Shown piece after piece: positions 54,681 through 62,464 of a stretch of DNA of 64,000 nucleotides (the first letter of the stretch is position 1; each line of letters starts with the position of its first letter). The DNA lies in NCBI GenBank assembly GCA_963668185.1, contig OY764162.1, positions 1,798,001 to 1,862,000 on the forward strand. The letters run 5' to 3'. The position numbers were made by a program, and so were the translations under genes. Origin of the DNA: G963668185 sp963668185 (GTDB taxonomy: Bacteria > Chloroflexota > Dehalococcoidia > Lucifugimonadales > G963668185). The notes beneath the pieces were generated by a model. The model ran no database searches, had not been told where the DNA came from, and worked only from the letters and a program-made list of their open reading frames with translations.

Positions 54681-54745
54681 CCGTAGGGGCGCTTCGCGAA
54701 GCGCCCGCCCCATCGCCCCGTTCGCCCTGATCCCGTCGAAGAGCC
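54681..54745. repeat. Composite repeat C-A
   Basis: Family C palindrome (54681-54711) followed by a diverged family A copy. Confidence 0.75.
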
Positions 54746-54762
54746 CGCCCGGCCTCACCCCC

Positions 54763-55263
54763 TCACCCGCCCGCCCGCGGCAGCCACACCGCCGCCGCAT
54801 CCAACGCCGCGAGACCCAGCAGCCGCACGTCCCTCGGAGGCGGCTCGCATGGAGCGCCCGGCGCTGCCAGTGGTCTCCCATCGCTCAAGTCGGCACGGCT
54901 TGCCCAGACCCACCCGTCCTTCAGCGCGCCCGCGCCCTCAGCCGGACGGCAAAGGTAGATCATGTCGATGTGCTGGTGGTCGCCCTCGACCGGATCGGCG
55001 ATGTCCTCAACAAGAATCGTGAAAGGCGGCTGGACCTGCACAGGGTACTCAAGGTCTAGCACTATGCCCGTCGGCAGCACCTCGGCGGCGATGCCGGTCT
55101 CCTCCTCGATCTCGCGCAGCACCGCCTGCACCGGGTCCTCGTTAGCCTCGATGTGCCCTCCCGGAGGGAGCCAGCCGCCGACCTTCGGGTGCCAGTGCAG
55201 GAGCACGCAGTCATCGCAGACCACGTAACCGGAAGCCGTAAAGTGGCGCACAGTAGGCGACAT
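54763..55263 (-). CDS. Nudix hydrolase
   Basis: A 166-residue Nudix protein. The box GGHIEANEDPVQAVLREIEEETGI fits GX5EX7REUXEEXGU exactly; two parts of it sit at residues 34-57. WLPPGGH and IDMIYLCRP support the fold. Substrate (nucleoside diphosphate derivative) unknown. The C-terminal tail is Pro/Ala-rich. Confidence 0.9.
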   Translation of the reverse strand: MSPTVRHFTASGYVVCDDCVLLHWHPKVGGWLPPGGHIEANEDPVQAVLREIEEETGIAAEVLPTGIVLDLEYPVQVQPPFTILVEDIADPVEGDHQHIDMIYLCRPAEGAGALKDGWVWASRADLSDGRPLAAPGAPCEPPPRDVRLLGLAALDAAAVWLPRAGG

Positions 55264-55324
55264 GCCCCAATCCTAACCTGCCCCCTAAGAGCATGTCTAA
55301 GAACTCTGGGAAGCGTCCTCCTCT

Positions 55325-55425
55325 GACCCCTTCCCCAGTCTGCTGGGGAAGGCTAGAGCCTGTCCTGAGTCCCTCGAAGGAATGGGGTCTCCCCTCACCG
55401 TTCGCCCTGAGCCTGTCGAAGGGCC
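55325..55425. repeat. Composite repeat B-A
   Basis: Family B hairpin with CCTGAGTCCCTCGAAGGA insert, then a family A copy, between two minus-strand genes. Confidence 0.8.
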
Positions 55426-55468
55426 GCAGCGCCGCGCACCCCGGCGCCGCACGAACCGTGACCCCGGG

Positions 55469-57124
55469 TCAATCCTCCTCCGCAGCGCCCGCCTGCGAAT
55501 CCGCCGCCCTCCGCCTGCGGCGGACTACGACAACGACAACGCCGGCGGCGATAATCCACAGCGGGCTAAGCACCCCGGCCCAGATCAGCACCGTGAGCAG
55601 GATCTGCCCGATGGCGATCAACGCCCGGACCGCGTTCTCCCCCTGCTCGCCCGCGCTCCACCCGAAGACCACCAGGCCCTCCGCCTCCTCTATGAATACG
55701 TCGCTGTACGCCGTCGCCTCCACGTCTCCCGCCGCGCTGTCCGCGAAAAGGGTGACGCGCGCGGGATACGGCTGCGGCCGGTAGTGCTCGTAAACGTGCG
55801 TCGCGGCGATCAGAGTCGCGCCGTCCTCGACCGCGCCCTCCACCAGCGGCGAGCCGTCGCCGAACTCCCACCTGTACCGCAGGTTCGTCAGCTCGGACGG
55901 CCTCGTAAACGTGGCCGTTAGCTCGACATCCTCGCCCTCCTCCGCGCCGACCCACGACTCGGTGAACACCTCGACGGTCGGCAGTCGAGTGACCGTGACC
56001 GTCACCGTGTCCGATCCCTCGAACAGGCCCGCGTCGCCCCATGCGGTCAGTTCGATGCCGGCGATGTACGGCGAGTCGGTGTCGTCCTCGTAGAAGTGCG
56101 TCACCGTCGCCGTGACCCGCGTATCCTCGTCGGCGGTAGGCGCCGTGATCGTGTTGGTGACCGGGCGCGATCCGTCGCCGAAGTCCCATGTGTACGAGAA
56201 CGTGTCCAGTCCTTCGGGCTGAACGAACGTCGCCCTGAACCTGACGACCTGCCCGACGCTTGAGGTCACGTCCGGCCCGGCGTCCAGCGTCAACTCGCCC
56301 GGCGTCTGCGACACCGAAACTCTCAGTAGAGAGTACGCAGCGGTCTCTTCGAGCAGCTTGATCCGCCCCTGGAGACTTTCGATCTCCGACTGAATGCCCG
56401 TCAGCGTCTCATGCACCTTGAGGGCGTCCTCCACCTCCGCCGTCTCTTTGAGCAGCGCCCGCAGCGCGTCCGCCGTGGCCTGCAGGTTGGCGAGGCGCGC
56501 GCGATTGTCCACGTACTCGTCCGTCACGTCGCGGCTGGACACGAGCACCTGCATCACGTCCGTTGCCATCGACCTCAGGCGTGAGATCGCGGAGTCCAGC
56601 TTATCGGCGGGAACCCGGACGGAGATGTACCCGGTGTACGCCAGCGACTCTTCGGAAGAGACCACCCAGCCCCCGAGTTCGGACGCCAGCGCCCCGATTC
56701 GGGCGAGGCCCTCCTCCACGTCTTCCACCTCGATCGACACTTCAGCCGATCGCACGATCATTCGCTGCTGCGAGACCGGCTGTGCGACCGGGCCGGACGA
56801 ATCGACGCCAAAGTCGGCGGAAGCCGCGTCCTCGAAATCCATCGATTCCGCCGTCTCCATTTCGAAGGCGTCTTCGTCAGACTCCATCATGGCCATATCC
56901 TTTTCCATGGCCATGTCGTCGCTGCTCCTTGCGGACGTGGACTGGGCCATCGCGCCTTCCTCGGCGTAATCGGCCATTGCGCCGTCCATGGCCATCGCAG
57001 GTTCGGAAAGCGCCATGTCTTGAGCAGCGAAGTACTCCGACTCTTCAGCGCCGCCGCAAGCCAGCCCGGCAACGCCCAGACACACAACCACCGCCAAAAG
57101 CGCCGTCAATTTAAGCCAGGACAT
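55469..57124 (-). CDS. DUF4349 lipoprotein with two PKD domains
   Basis: A 551-residue protein. Lipobox LGVAGLAC, then a Met/Asp/Glu-rich tail (residues 35-105). Residues about 120-275 are DUF4349: RSAEVSIEVEDVEEGL and VRVPADKLDSAISRLRSMA and coiled ARLANLQATADALRALL. Two PKD folds follow with YTWDFGDGS and YRWEFGDGS. A final membrane helix and RRRRR close it. DUF4349 proteins normally have the final membrane helix without PKD inserts, so here PKD domains sit between the two parts. GGAGGG precedes the ATG 57124. Likely envelope attachment; function unknown. Confidence 0.85.
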   Translation of the reverse strand: MSWLKLTALLAVVVCLGVAGLACGGAEESEYFAAQDMALSEPAMAMDGAMADYAEEGAMAQSTSARSSDDMAMEKDMAMMESDEDAFEMETAESMDFEDAASADFGVDSSGPVAQPVSQQRMIVRSAEVSIEVEDVEEGLARIGALASELGGWVVSSEESLAYTGYISVRVPADKLDSAISRLRSMATDVMQVLVSSRDVTDEYVDNRARLANLQATADALRALLKETAEVEDALKVHETLTGIQSEIESLQGRIKLLEETAAYSLLRVSVSQTPGELTLDAGPDVTSSVGQVVRFRATFVQPEGLDTFSYTWDFGDGSRPVTNTITAPTADEDTRVTATVTHFYEDDTDSPYIAGIELTAWGDAGLFEGSDTVTVTVTRLPTVEVFTESWVGAEEGEDVELTATFTRPSELTNLRYRWEFGDGSPLVEGAVEDGATLIAATHVYEHYRPQPYPARVTLFADSAAGDVEATAYSDVFIEEAEGLVVFGWSAGEQGENAVRALIAIGQILLTVLIWAGVLSPLWIIAAGVVVVVVRRRRRAADSQAGAAEED

Positions 57125-57219
57125 CGCACCCTCCAATCCGTTCCCTCAGAACCCCATTCTACTACCAAGACGCCCTCACCCCGGAATAAGTTCCAACGCC
57201 GTCATTCCAATTCCAACGC

Positions 57220-57502
57220 CGCCATTCCCGCGAAGGCGGGAATCCATCCGCCCCGTTCGCCCTGAGCCTGTCGAAGGGGCCCGCCCGCCCCCTCCCACCG
57301 TCATTCCGGCGAAGGCCGGAATCCAGGGGTGGCCTGGGCGGGGCCTCCGGCCTCTTCCCCAGTCTGCTGGGGAAGGCATGTCCTGAGTCCCTCGAAGGAT
57401 CAAGATGGGGCAAAAGCGCTGTTGTCCAAGCACCGTCACAGAGTTACGCAAAGCTCGCCGAAGCGCCCGCCCCCGTTCGCCCTGAGCCCGTCGAAGGGCC
57501 CC
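57220..57502. repeat. Composite repeat block D-A-D-B-C-A
   Basis: In order: D copy at 57220-57246, A at 57254-57281, D at 57298-57325, B at 57351-57411, a C remnant near 57455, A at 57474-57502. The densest cluster in the window, just before the thi operon. Confidence 0.8.
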
Positions 57503-57572
57503 CAAACCATGACCGGCCTGTTGACCCCGCGCCGCAGTGCGGATATGCTGAGAGCCAACAACATAGATCGTG

Positions 57573-57660
57573 AGACGGGAGCTTGGAGAATCCAGGCTGA
57601 GAGGTTCCGGAACGTCGGGACGACCGCCGCACCTGACCTGGGTAATGCCAGCGTAGGGAT
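57573..57660 (+). ncRNA. TPP riboswitch
   Basis: Contains both thi-box halves: GGCTGAGAGG near 57595 and ACCTGACCTGGGTAATGCCA-GCGTAGGGA at 57630-57659. A terminator hairpin follows at 57686-57720. Location before thiG fits repression by thiamine diphosphate through early termination. Confidence 0.97.
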
Positions 57661-57685
57661 CCGATACATTGAGTGTCTTATCTTC

Positions 57686-57720
57686 AGCCGCCGGCGCATT
57701 GCCGGCGGCTTTGCGTTTCG
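57686..57720 (+). terminator. Riboswitch-controlled terminator
   Basis: Perfect stem AGCCGCCGGC (57686-57695) / GCCGGCGGCT (57701-57710), then TTGCGTTTCG. Between the TPP riboswitch and thiG. Confidence 0.85.
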
Positions 57721-57767
57721 TCCCGTTTACCAGGCATGTCGCCGATCGATGCAAGGGAGTCGCTGCA

Positions 57768-58556
57768 ATGGAAGACCATCTGGAAATAGCCGGCCGCAAA
57801 TTCGCCTCAAGGCTCATGGTCGGCACGGGACGCCACCGCTCGATGGAAGAGATGGTCGAGTCCGTGACCGCGTCCGAGGCCGAGATCGTCACGGTGGCCA
57901 TACGCCGCCTCGATCTGGACAATCCCAACGAGAAGAACATCCTGGACTACTTCGACTGGGACCGCTACACGATTCTGCCGAACACGGCCGGCTGCAAGAC
58001 TGCTGAGGAGGCCATGTTCACGGCAAGGCTCGCCAGGGAGGTCACCGGCTCGAACTGGATCAAGCTGGAGGTCATACCTTACGCCGAGTACCTTCTGCCC
58101 GATCCCGTGGGGACGTACGAGGCGGCAAAGCAGCTTCTCGACGAGGGTTTCGTCGTGCTGCCGTACATCCACGCCGACCCGGTGCTCGCCCGGATGCTGG
58201 AAGACCTGGGATGCGCGACCGTGATGCCGCTCGGCTCGCCGATCGGCTCCGGCCAGGGCATCCTGACGATCGACGAAGTGCGTCTCATCATCGAACAGTC
58301 GGAGGCGCCGGTGGTGGTCGATGCCGGGCTGGCCGTGCCTTCGGAGGCCTCCGCCGCCATGGAGGCAGGCGCGGACGCCGTGCTCGTGAACACCGCCATC
58401 GCCCAAGCGGAAGACCCCGGCCTCATGGGCGAGGCGTTCAAGCTCGGTACGGAGGCCGGGCGCAAGGCGTACATCGCGGGCCGGATCGAGAGGAAGAAGA
58501 CCGCCACGCCAAGCAGTCCGACGGCAGGCGTCGCGACCGCCGCCGCAACGAGCTAG
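57768..58556 (+). CDS. thiG: Thiazole synthase
   Basis: A 262-residue TIM-barrel enzyme making the thiazole of thiamine from deoxyxylulose phosphate, dehydroglycine and ThiS thiocarboxylate. SRLMVGTGRH at the start, the Schiff-base lysine in SNWIKLEVI, VLPYIHADPV, MPLGSPIGSGQG and VVDAGLAVPSEAS are family motifs. AAGGGAG precedes ATG 57768; the in-frame start at 57669 lies inside the terminator region. Confidence 0.97.
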   Translation: MEDHLEIAGRKFASRLMVGTGRHRSMEEMVESVTASEAEIVTVAIRRLDLDNPNEKNILDYFDWDRYTILPNTAGCKTAEEAMFTARLAREVTGSNWIKLEVIPYAEYLLPDPVGTYEAAKQLLDEGFVVLPYIHADPVLARMLEDLGCATVMPLGSPIGSGQGILTIDEVRLIIEQSEAPVVVDAGLAVPSEASAAMEAGADAVLVNTAIAQAEDPGLMGEAFKLGTEAGRKAYIAGRIERKKTATPSSPTAGVATAAATS

Positions 58557-58573
58557 AGGGAACTGCAAGCCAC

Positions 58574-59230
58574 GTGCCCGCCGCCGTCCCGCGCCCGGTC
58601 CTCTGCCTCGTCACTCGCCCGGTCGACGGCGAGGGGCGTAGCCTAGTCGAGACCGTCGAGCAGGCCGTCGGCGGCGGGGCAACCATGGTCCAGCTACGAG
58701 ACAAAGACATGCCCGCCTTCGACATGTGCGCGCTTGCCATTGAACTGTCGCGGGCGATCGACGGACGCGCCCTCCTGTTCGTCAACGACCGCATAGACGT
58801 CGCGCTTGCCTGCGGTGCCGACGGCGTGCAGCTCGGCGAACGCGGACCGGCGACGCGGCGCGCGAAGGAGAAGGCGGGCAGACGCCTGTTGATCGGACGC
58901 TCCGTTCACAGCGCCGCGGGCGCGGCGGAGGCGGCGAGCGCCGGCGCGGACCTCCTCGTCCTGGGAACGATCTTCCCCACGGCGTCGCACCCGGAAGGCC
59001 CCTTCGGAGGCAAAGGCCTGGTAAGCGAAACTGCGGGAAAGGTCTCCATTCCGGTCGTGGCGATAGGCGGAGTCGAGGCCGGCAACGCCGGCGCGGTCAT
59101 GAACGCGGGAGCTTCCGGCGTCGCCGTGATAAGCGCGATCATGGACAGCCCCGATCCGAAGACGGCGGCGGCTCAACTCAGCAAGGCAATAGGCGCAAGC
59201 TCGCCGGCCGGGAGGCAGCACGGAGCATGA
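58574..59230 (+). CDS. thiE: Thiamine phosphate synthase
   Basis: A 218-residue TIM-barrel enzyme joining the pyrimidine and thiazole halves. MVQLRDKD, NDRIDVALACGADGVQLGE, GRSVHS, GTIFPTASHPE and VVAIGGV are the substrate loops in order. GTG start, 17 bases after thiG; it ends by overlapping thiS by four bases. Confidence 0.95.
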   Translation: MPAAVPRPVLCLVTRPVDGEGRSLVETVEQAVGGGATMVQLRDKDMPAFDMCALAIELSRAIDGRALLFVNDRIDVALACGADGVQLGERGPATRRAKEKAGRRLLIGRSVHSAAGAAEAASAGADLLVLGTIFPTASHPEGPFGGKGLVSETAGKVSIPVVAIGGVEAGNAGAVMNAGASGVAVISAIMDSPDPKTAAAQLSKAIGASSPAGRQHGA

Positions 59231-59448
59231 CAGCCGCGGCGAAGATACGAGTCACGCTGAACGGCCAGAAGCGCGAGTATCCGCCGGACGCGTCCCTGCT
59301 CAACGTGCTTGAGTCGCTGGGCGTCGCTGAGGCGCGCCACATCGCGGTCGCCCTCAACGGCGAGGTCAGGCGGCGCGACGAACTGCCGACAATCCAACTC
59401 AGCGACGGGGACAGCATCGAAGTAGTCCGCGCGGTCGGAGGCGGCTAA
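59227..59448 (+). CDS. thiS: Sulfur carrier protein ThiS
   Basis: A 73-residue ubiquitin-fold carrier ending in VGGG; the C-terminal Gly-Gly is thiocarboxylated to donate sulfur to ThiG. Starts inside the thiE stop (ATGA). The gene order thiG-thiE-thiS after a riboswitch completes a small operon. thiF and thiC are not seen in this window. Confidence 0.95.
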   Translation: MTAAAKIRVTLNGQKREYPPDASLLNVLESLGVAEARHIAVALNGEVRRRDELPTIQLSDGDSIEVVRAVGGG

Positions 59449-59471
59449 AGCAACCCTCACGAGAGGGAATC

Positions 59472-59580
59472 TGACCCCTTCCCCAGTCTGCTGGCGCGCG
59501 CCCTCCGACCTCTTCCCCAGTCTGCTGGCGCACACCCTCTGACCTCTTCCCCAGTCTGCTGGGGAAGATTGAGATGGGGT
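59472..59580. repeat. Three family B hairpin units in tandem
   Basis: Two truncated units (59472-59494 and 59505-59529, each broken after CTTCCCCAGTCTGCTGG) and a full unit at 59540-59580, between thiS and tRNA-Glu. Confidence 0.85.
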
Positions 59581-59603
59581 TCTCCGATGAGCGGAGCAGG
59601 GCA

Positions 59604-59679
59604 TGGTGGCCCCAACGGGACTCGAACCCGTGTCACCACCTTGAAAGGGTGGGATCCTGGACCGCTAGACGATGGGGCC
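59604..59679 (-). tRNA. tRNA-Glu (anticodon TTC)
   Basis: Minus strand: acceptor GGCCCCA / TGGGGCC, anticodon stem CCACC / GGTGG with loop CTTTCAA (anticodon TTC), T arm with TTCGAGT, discriminator A and encoded CCA at 59604-59606. Confidence 0.96.
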
Positions 59680-59732
59680 ACTCAGCAGAAGCCCACACAT
59701 TCTAGCTATCAGCCCGCAGGCCTGACAACAGC

Positions 59733-59774
59733 AAAACAGCGTCGGGCCTCCCCACGCAGGAGAAGCCCGACGCT
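59733..59774 (-). terminator. Terminator of the His-rich gene
   Basis: Perfect ten-base stem AGCGTCGGGC / GCCCGACGCT (59738-59747 and 59765-59774) with a T-rich GTTTTGC tail on the minus strand. Confidence 0.75.
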
Positions 59775-59808
59775 CTTGTTACCGCGTTAGCGCGCTCCCG
59801 CGGCGTTT

Positions 59809-60039
59809 CTAGTGACCGTGGTGCTCGTGGTCGTCGCACTCGTGCGGGTCGTGCACGTGGCCCGGCTCGTCGCCGTGGTGCTCGTGAGTGTCGCACTCGT
59901 GCTGGTTGTGGGCGTGCTCCTCCGCGTGGTGCTCGTGGCCGTCGCACTCATGGATATCGTGCACGTGGCCCGGCTCGTCGCCGTGATGCTCATGAGTATC
60001 GCACTCATGAACGTCGTGATGAGTTGGTACACTAACCAT
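59809..60039 (-). CDS. Histidine-rich metal-binding small protein
   Basis: A 76-residue protein with 25 histidines and 4 cysteines in four imperfect repeats of HECDxHEHHGDEPGHVHD type. The ATG has GGAGGAG eight bases upstream (a near-perfect site), and a strong terminator follows, so it is a real monocistronic gene. It resembles nickel or zinc storage and delivery proteins such as Hpn or the His-rich arms of HypB/SlyD, but no homologue is certain. There is no signal peptide, so the pool is cytoplasmic. Confidence 0.8.
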   Translation of the reverse strand: MVSVPTHHDVHECDTHEHHGDEPGHVHDIHECDGHEHHAEEHAHNQHECDTHEHHGDEPGHVHDPHECDDHEHHGH

Positions 60040-60192
60040 TTGAATAACTCCTCCAGTTGATTTATTGAGATTGTTGTATCACATCCGGAGGAGATTCGCA
60101 AACCTTTGACGGCGCATCGCTCAGAAGACTTGGGCAATGCGTGCAGGCGCACGGTAGCTGTTCAGAGTCGGCGCGTTGAACGCCCCGCATCA

Positions 60193-60224
60193 CCCCTGGA
60201 TACCGGCCTGCGCCGGTATGACGG
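60193..60224. repeat. Family D repeat (inverted copy)
   Basis: ATACCGGCCTGCGCCGGTAT palindrome of the family D type, within 60040-60367. Confidence 0.75.
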
Positions 60225-60246
60225 TCCCCTGAATCTTCAGAAGCCT

Positions 60247-60368
60247 CACGGAGCGACGCCAACCAGCACCAGCGGCACAGCCGGGACGCCCCTGCCCTGG
60301 CGCAGGACGTTCAGGAGGTCGCGCTCATAGTAGGGGACGCCTTATGAATAGCGGGCCTTGATCTGCAC
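60247..60368 (-). pseudogene. Broken short frame downstream of the methyltransferase
   Basis: A GTG overlaps the methyltransferase stop (TAGTG). It reads VQIKARYS then stops. The same frame then continues GVPYYERDLLNVLRQGRGVP and about ten further codons to a second stop. Such coupling is typical of a downstream restriction gene, so a truncated endonuclease remnant is one explanation. Too short to identify. Confidence 0.3.
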
Positions 60369-61264
60369 TAGTGGCCCCCGTTGGGCTTGGTCGGGTCGTA
60401 GATGGGCTTGCCCATGGGACGGGTGCGCAGAGTCCCCTGATCGAGTTGCCGGACCCGCTGCCGGGCGATCTCCACGTACTCGGGCACGTTATCGCATCCG
60501 TACGCTTCGCGTCCGTGCATGAGGGCGGCAATGACCGACGAGCCGACTCCCATGTAGGGATCGAACACCGCGTCGCCTTCATCGGTCATCGAGAGGACGA
60601 GGCGTTCGACCAGTTCGACGGGGAACTGGCAGGGATGGACAGTCTTCTCGGGGTGGTTGTTCTTTACGTTCGGGAACTCCCAGACATCGCTGGGGTTCTT
60701 GCCTTTCGGGTTCCCCGACAGCTTGCCGACGTTCGGGCCCTTGAAGTGGCGCTTGCCCGGATACTTCGACGGGACCCTGATCGGATCGAGGTTCCAGGTG
60801 TAATCGTCGTCCTTCGTCCACCAGTTTATGGTCTCGTACCTTCCGGACAGCCGCCTCGAGGAGTGCAGGCCGTGGCCGAAGTGCCAGACTATACGGTTGC
60901 GAAGCTTCAGGCCGTGACGACGGAACACGGGATAGAGAACGGCGTCGAGGGGGACGATCTCACCGTCGTTGACGTAGTTCCCGACCTGCCAGCAGATCGA
61001 TCCGTGAGCATGGAGAAGCCGGACGCACTCGCCTATCACCCGTTCCTGGGAGTCCAGGTAGTCGTCGAGCGAGGTCTTGGCCTCGTAGTCCTTGCCGATG
61101 TTGTAAGGAGGCGAAGTGACGACCAGCTTCATCAGGCCGTCCGAAAGCCTGGACATGAAATCCAGGTTGTCTTCGCAGGCCATGGTTACGCGCTCGGCAG
61201 CGGCAGCGTCGTGGTCCGGCTGCGCCGCTATGCCTAACGCCAGCTGTTCGGATGCGCTTGCCAT
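60368..61264 (-). CDS. DNA methyltransferase (N4/N6, beta class)
   Basis: A 298-residue SAM-dependent DNA methylase. Motif IV is TSPPYNIGKDY and motif I is DPYMGVGSS; with IV before I it is the beta class, methylating adenine N6 or cytosine N4. No restriction enzyme gene is intact nearby. The ATG at 61264 has a weak ribosome site, and the longer open frame upstream is the antisense of argC. Target sequence unknown. Confidence 0.88.
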   Translation of the reverse strand: MASASEQLALGIAAQPDHDAAAAERVTMACEDNLDFMSRLSDGLMKLVVTSPPYNIGKDYEAKTSLDDYLDSQERVIGECVRLLHAHGSICWQVGNYVNDGEIVPLDAVLYPVFRRHGLKLRNRIVWHFGHGLHSSRRLSGRYETINWWTKDDDYTWNLDPIRVPSKYPGKRHFKGPNVGKLSGNPKGKNPSDVWEFPNVKNNHPEKTVHPCQFPVELVERLVLSMTDEGDAVFDPYMGVGSSVIAALMHGREAYGCDNVPEYVEIARQRVRQLDQGTLRTRPMGKPIYDPTKPNGGH

Positions 61265-61374
61265 ACTGAGTTTGGGGTGATTGCCTGCCGTACCGTGATT
61301 CTCCCGGCGCGTCGATGAGGGAAAGGGCGACGGCAGCATGTTAGCACCGAAATCCATCCGCCCCGCGCGCCCCG

Positions 61375-62391
61375 CTACGGATACAGCGCGCGCTGGGCCA
61401 GGCCTGCGGTCTCTTCCAGTCCGAACATGACGTTCATGTTCTGCACCGCCTGGCCCGACCCGCCCTTCACGAGGTTGTCTATGCACCCGATCGCTATCAG
61501 CCGGTCCGCGCCCCGGTCCACCGTCGGATACACGATGCAGGCGTTGCTGCCGTATGCGTGCTTGGTGCCCGGCGGTCCCGCCGCTACGTCCACGAACGGC
61601 TCGTCCCTGTAGGCGTCGTCGTAAAGCTCGCGCAACTGCTCGTCCGTGACCGCGGTCCGGAGGGGCGCGTAGCAACTCGAGAGTATGCCCCGCGTCATCG
61701 GCGCGAGGTGCGGCAGGAAGGTGATCCGGGGCTCCGTGGCCGAGTCCAGCTTGGTCAACTCCTGCGCGATCTCCGGCTGGTGGCGGTGTCCGCCAAACCC
61801 GTACGCGGACAGGTTCTCGTTGACCTCCGAGTAGTGCGTCTTCAACGCCAGCCCCCTTCCCGCGCCTGAGACGCCGGACTTCGCGTCGATGACGATGTCC
61901 GGCTCGATGATGCCTTCCCTGAGAGCCGGCGCGAGAGCCAGGATCGAGGCCGTCGGATAGCAGCCTGGGTTTGCCACCAGTTGAGCTTCGGCGACCTCGT
62001 CGCGGTACAACTCCGTGAGGCCGTACACCGCGTCCTCGATGTACTGCGGGCACGGATGCGCCGTGCTGTACGTGCGCTCGTACTCGTCCACGTCGTTCAG
62101 CCGGAAGTCCGCGCTCACGTCGATGGCGCGCACGCCGTCCGACAGCAGCGGGGCCAGCCGCTCCGCGCTCGCCGCGTGCGGCAGCGCCGAGAACACGATG
62201 TCCACGCTGCCCTCGAGGTCCTCCGTGATCGGCAGGTCCATGCCGTGAAGGTGCGGAAAGACGGCGTCCAGCGTGCTTCCCGCCTGGCTCCTCCCGGTAA
62301 CCGACGCGATCTCCACGTCCGGGTGTCGATGCAGAATGCGGGCCAACTCCACTCCAAGATAACCCGTAACGTTGATGATTCCCGCTTTCAA
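61375..62391 (-). CDS. argC: N-acetyl-gamma-glutamyl-phosphate reductase
   Basis: A 338-residue NADPH enzyme in arginine synthesis. The catalytic cysteine is in ANPGCYPTA; the N-terminus has the GIINVTGYLGVEL fold (with GIINVTGYLG in place of GxxGxxG), and the His-containing loop is HRHQPEI. TTG start at 62391 with GGAGG at 62397-62401; the earlier ATG at 62421 is less likely. Confidence 0.95.
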   Translation of the reverse strand: MKAGIINVTGYLGVELARILHRHPDVEIASVTGRSQAGSTLDAVFPHLHGMDLPITEDLEGSVDIVFSALPHAASAERLAPLLSDGVRAIDVSADFRLNDVDEYERTYSTAHPCPQYIEDAVYGLTELYRDEVAEAQLVANPGCYPTASILALAPALREGIIEPDIVIDAKSGVSGAGRGLALKTHYSEVNENLSAYGFGGHRHQPEIAQELTKLDSATEPRITFLPHLAPMTRGILSSCYAPLRTAVTDEQLRELYDDAYRDEPFVDVAAGPPGTKHAYGSNACIVYPTVDRGADRLIAIGCIDNLVKGGSGQAVQNMNVMFGLEETAGLAQRALYP

Positions 62392-62419
62392 CAAAGCCTC
62401 CGAATCGCACAGACTCCCC

Positions 62420-62441
62420 AAAGTATAGCATCAGATATAAT
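62420..62441. promoter_or_regulatory. Divergent promoters of argC and selA
   Basis: A TATAAT at 62436-62441 suits selA, 24 bases before its start. On the minus strand TGCTATACT (extended -10) serves argC. The -35 boxes are weak. Confidence 0.45.
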
Positions 62442-62464
62442 CGCTGAAGGACACGTTAACTCTC

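Noticed and set aside
57176..57940. Minus-strand frame over the TPP riboswitch
   Set aside because: Runs through repeats, riboswitch and thiG start on the wrong strand.
61265..62431. N-terminal extension of the methyltransferase frame
   Set aside because: It is an out-of-frame reading of argC; the methylase itself starts near 61264.
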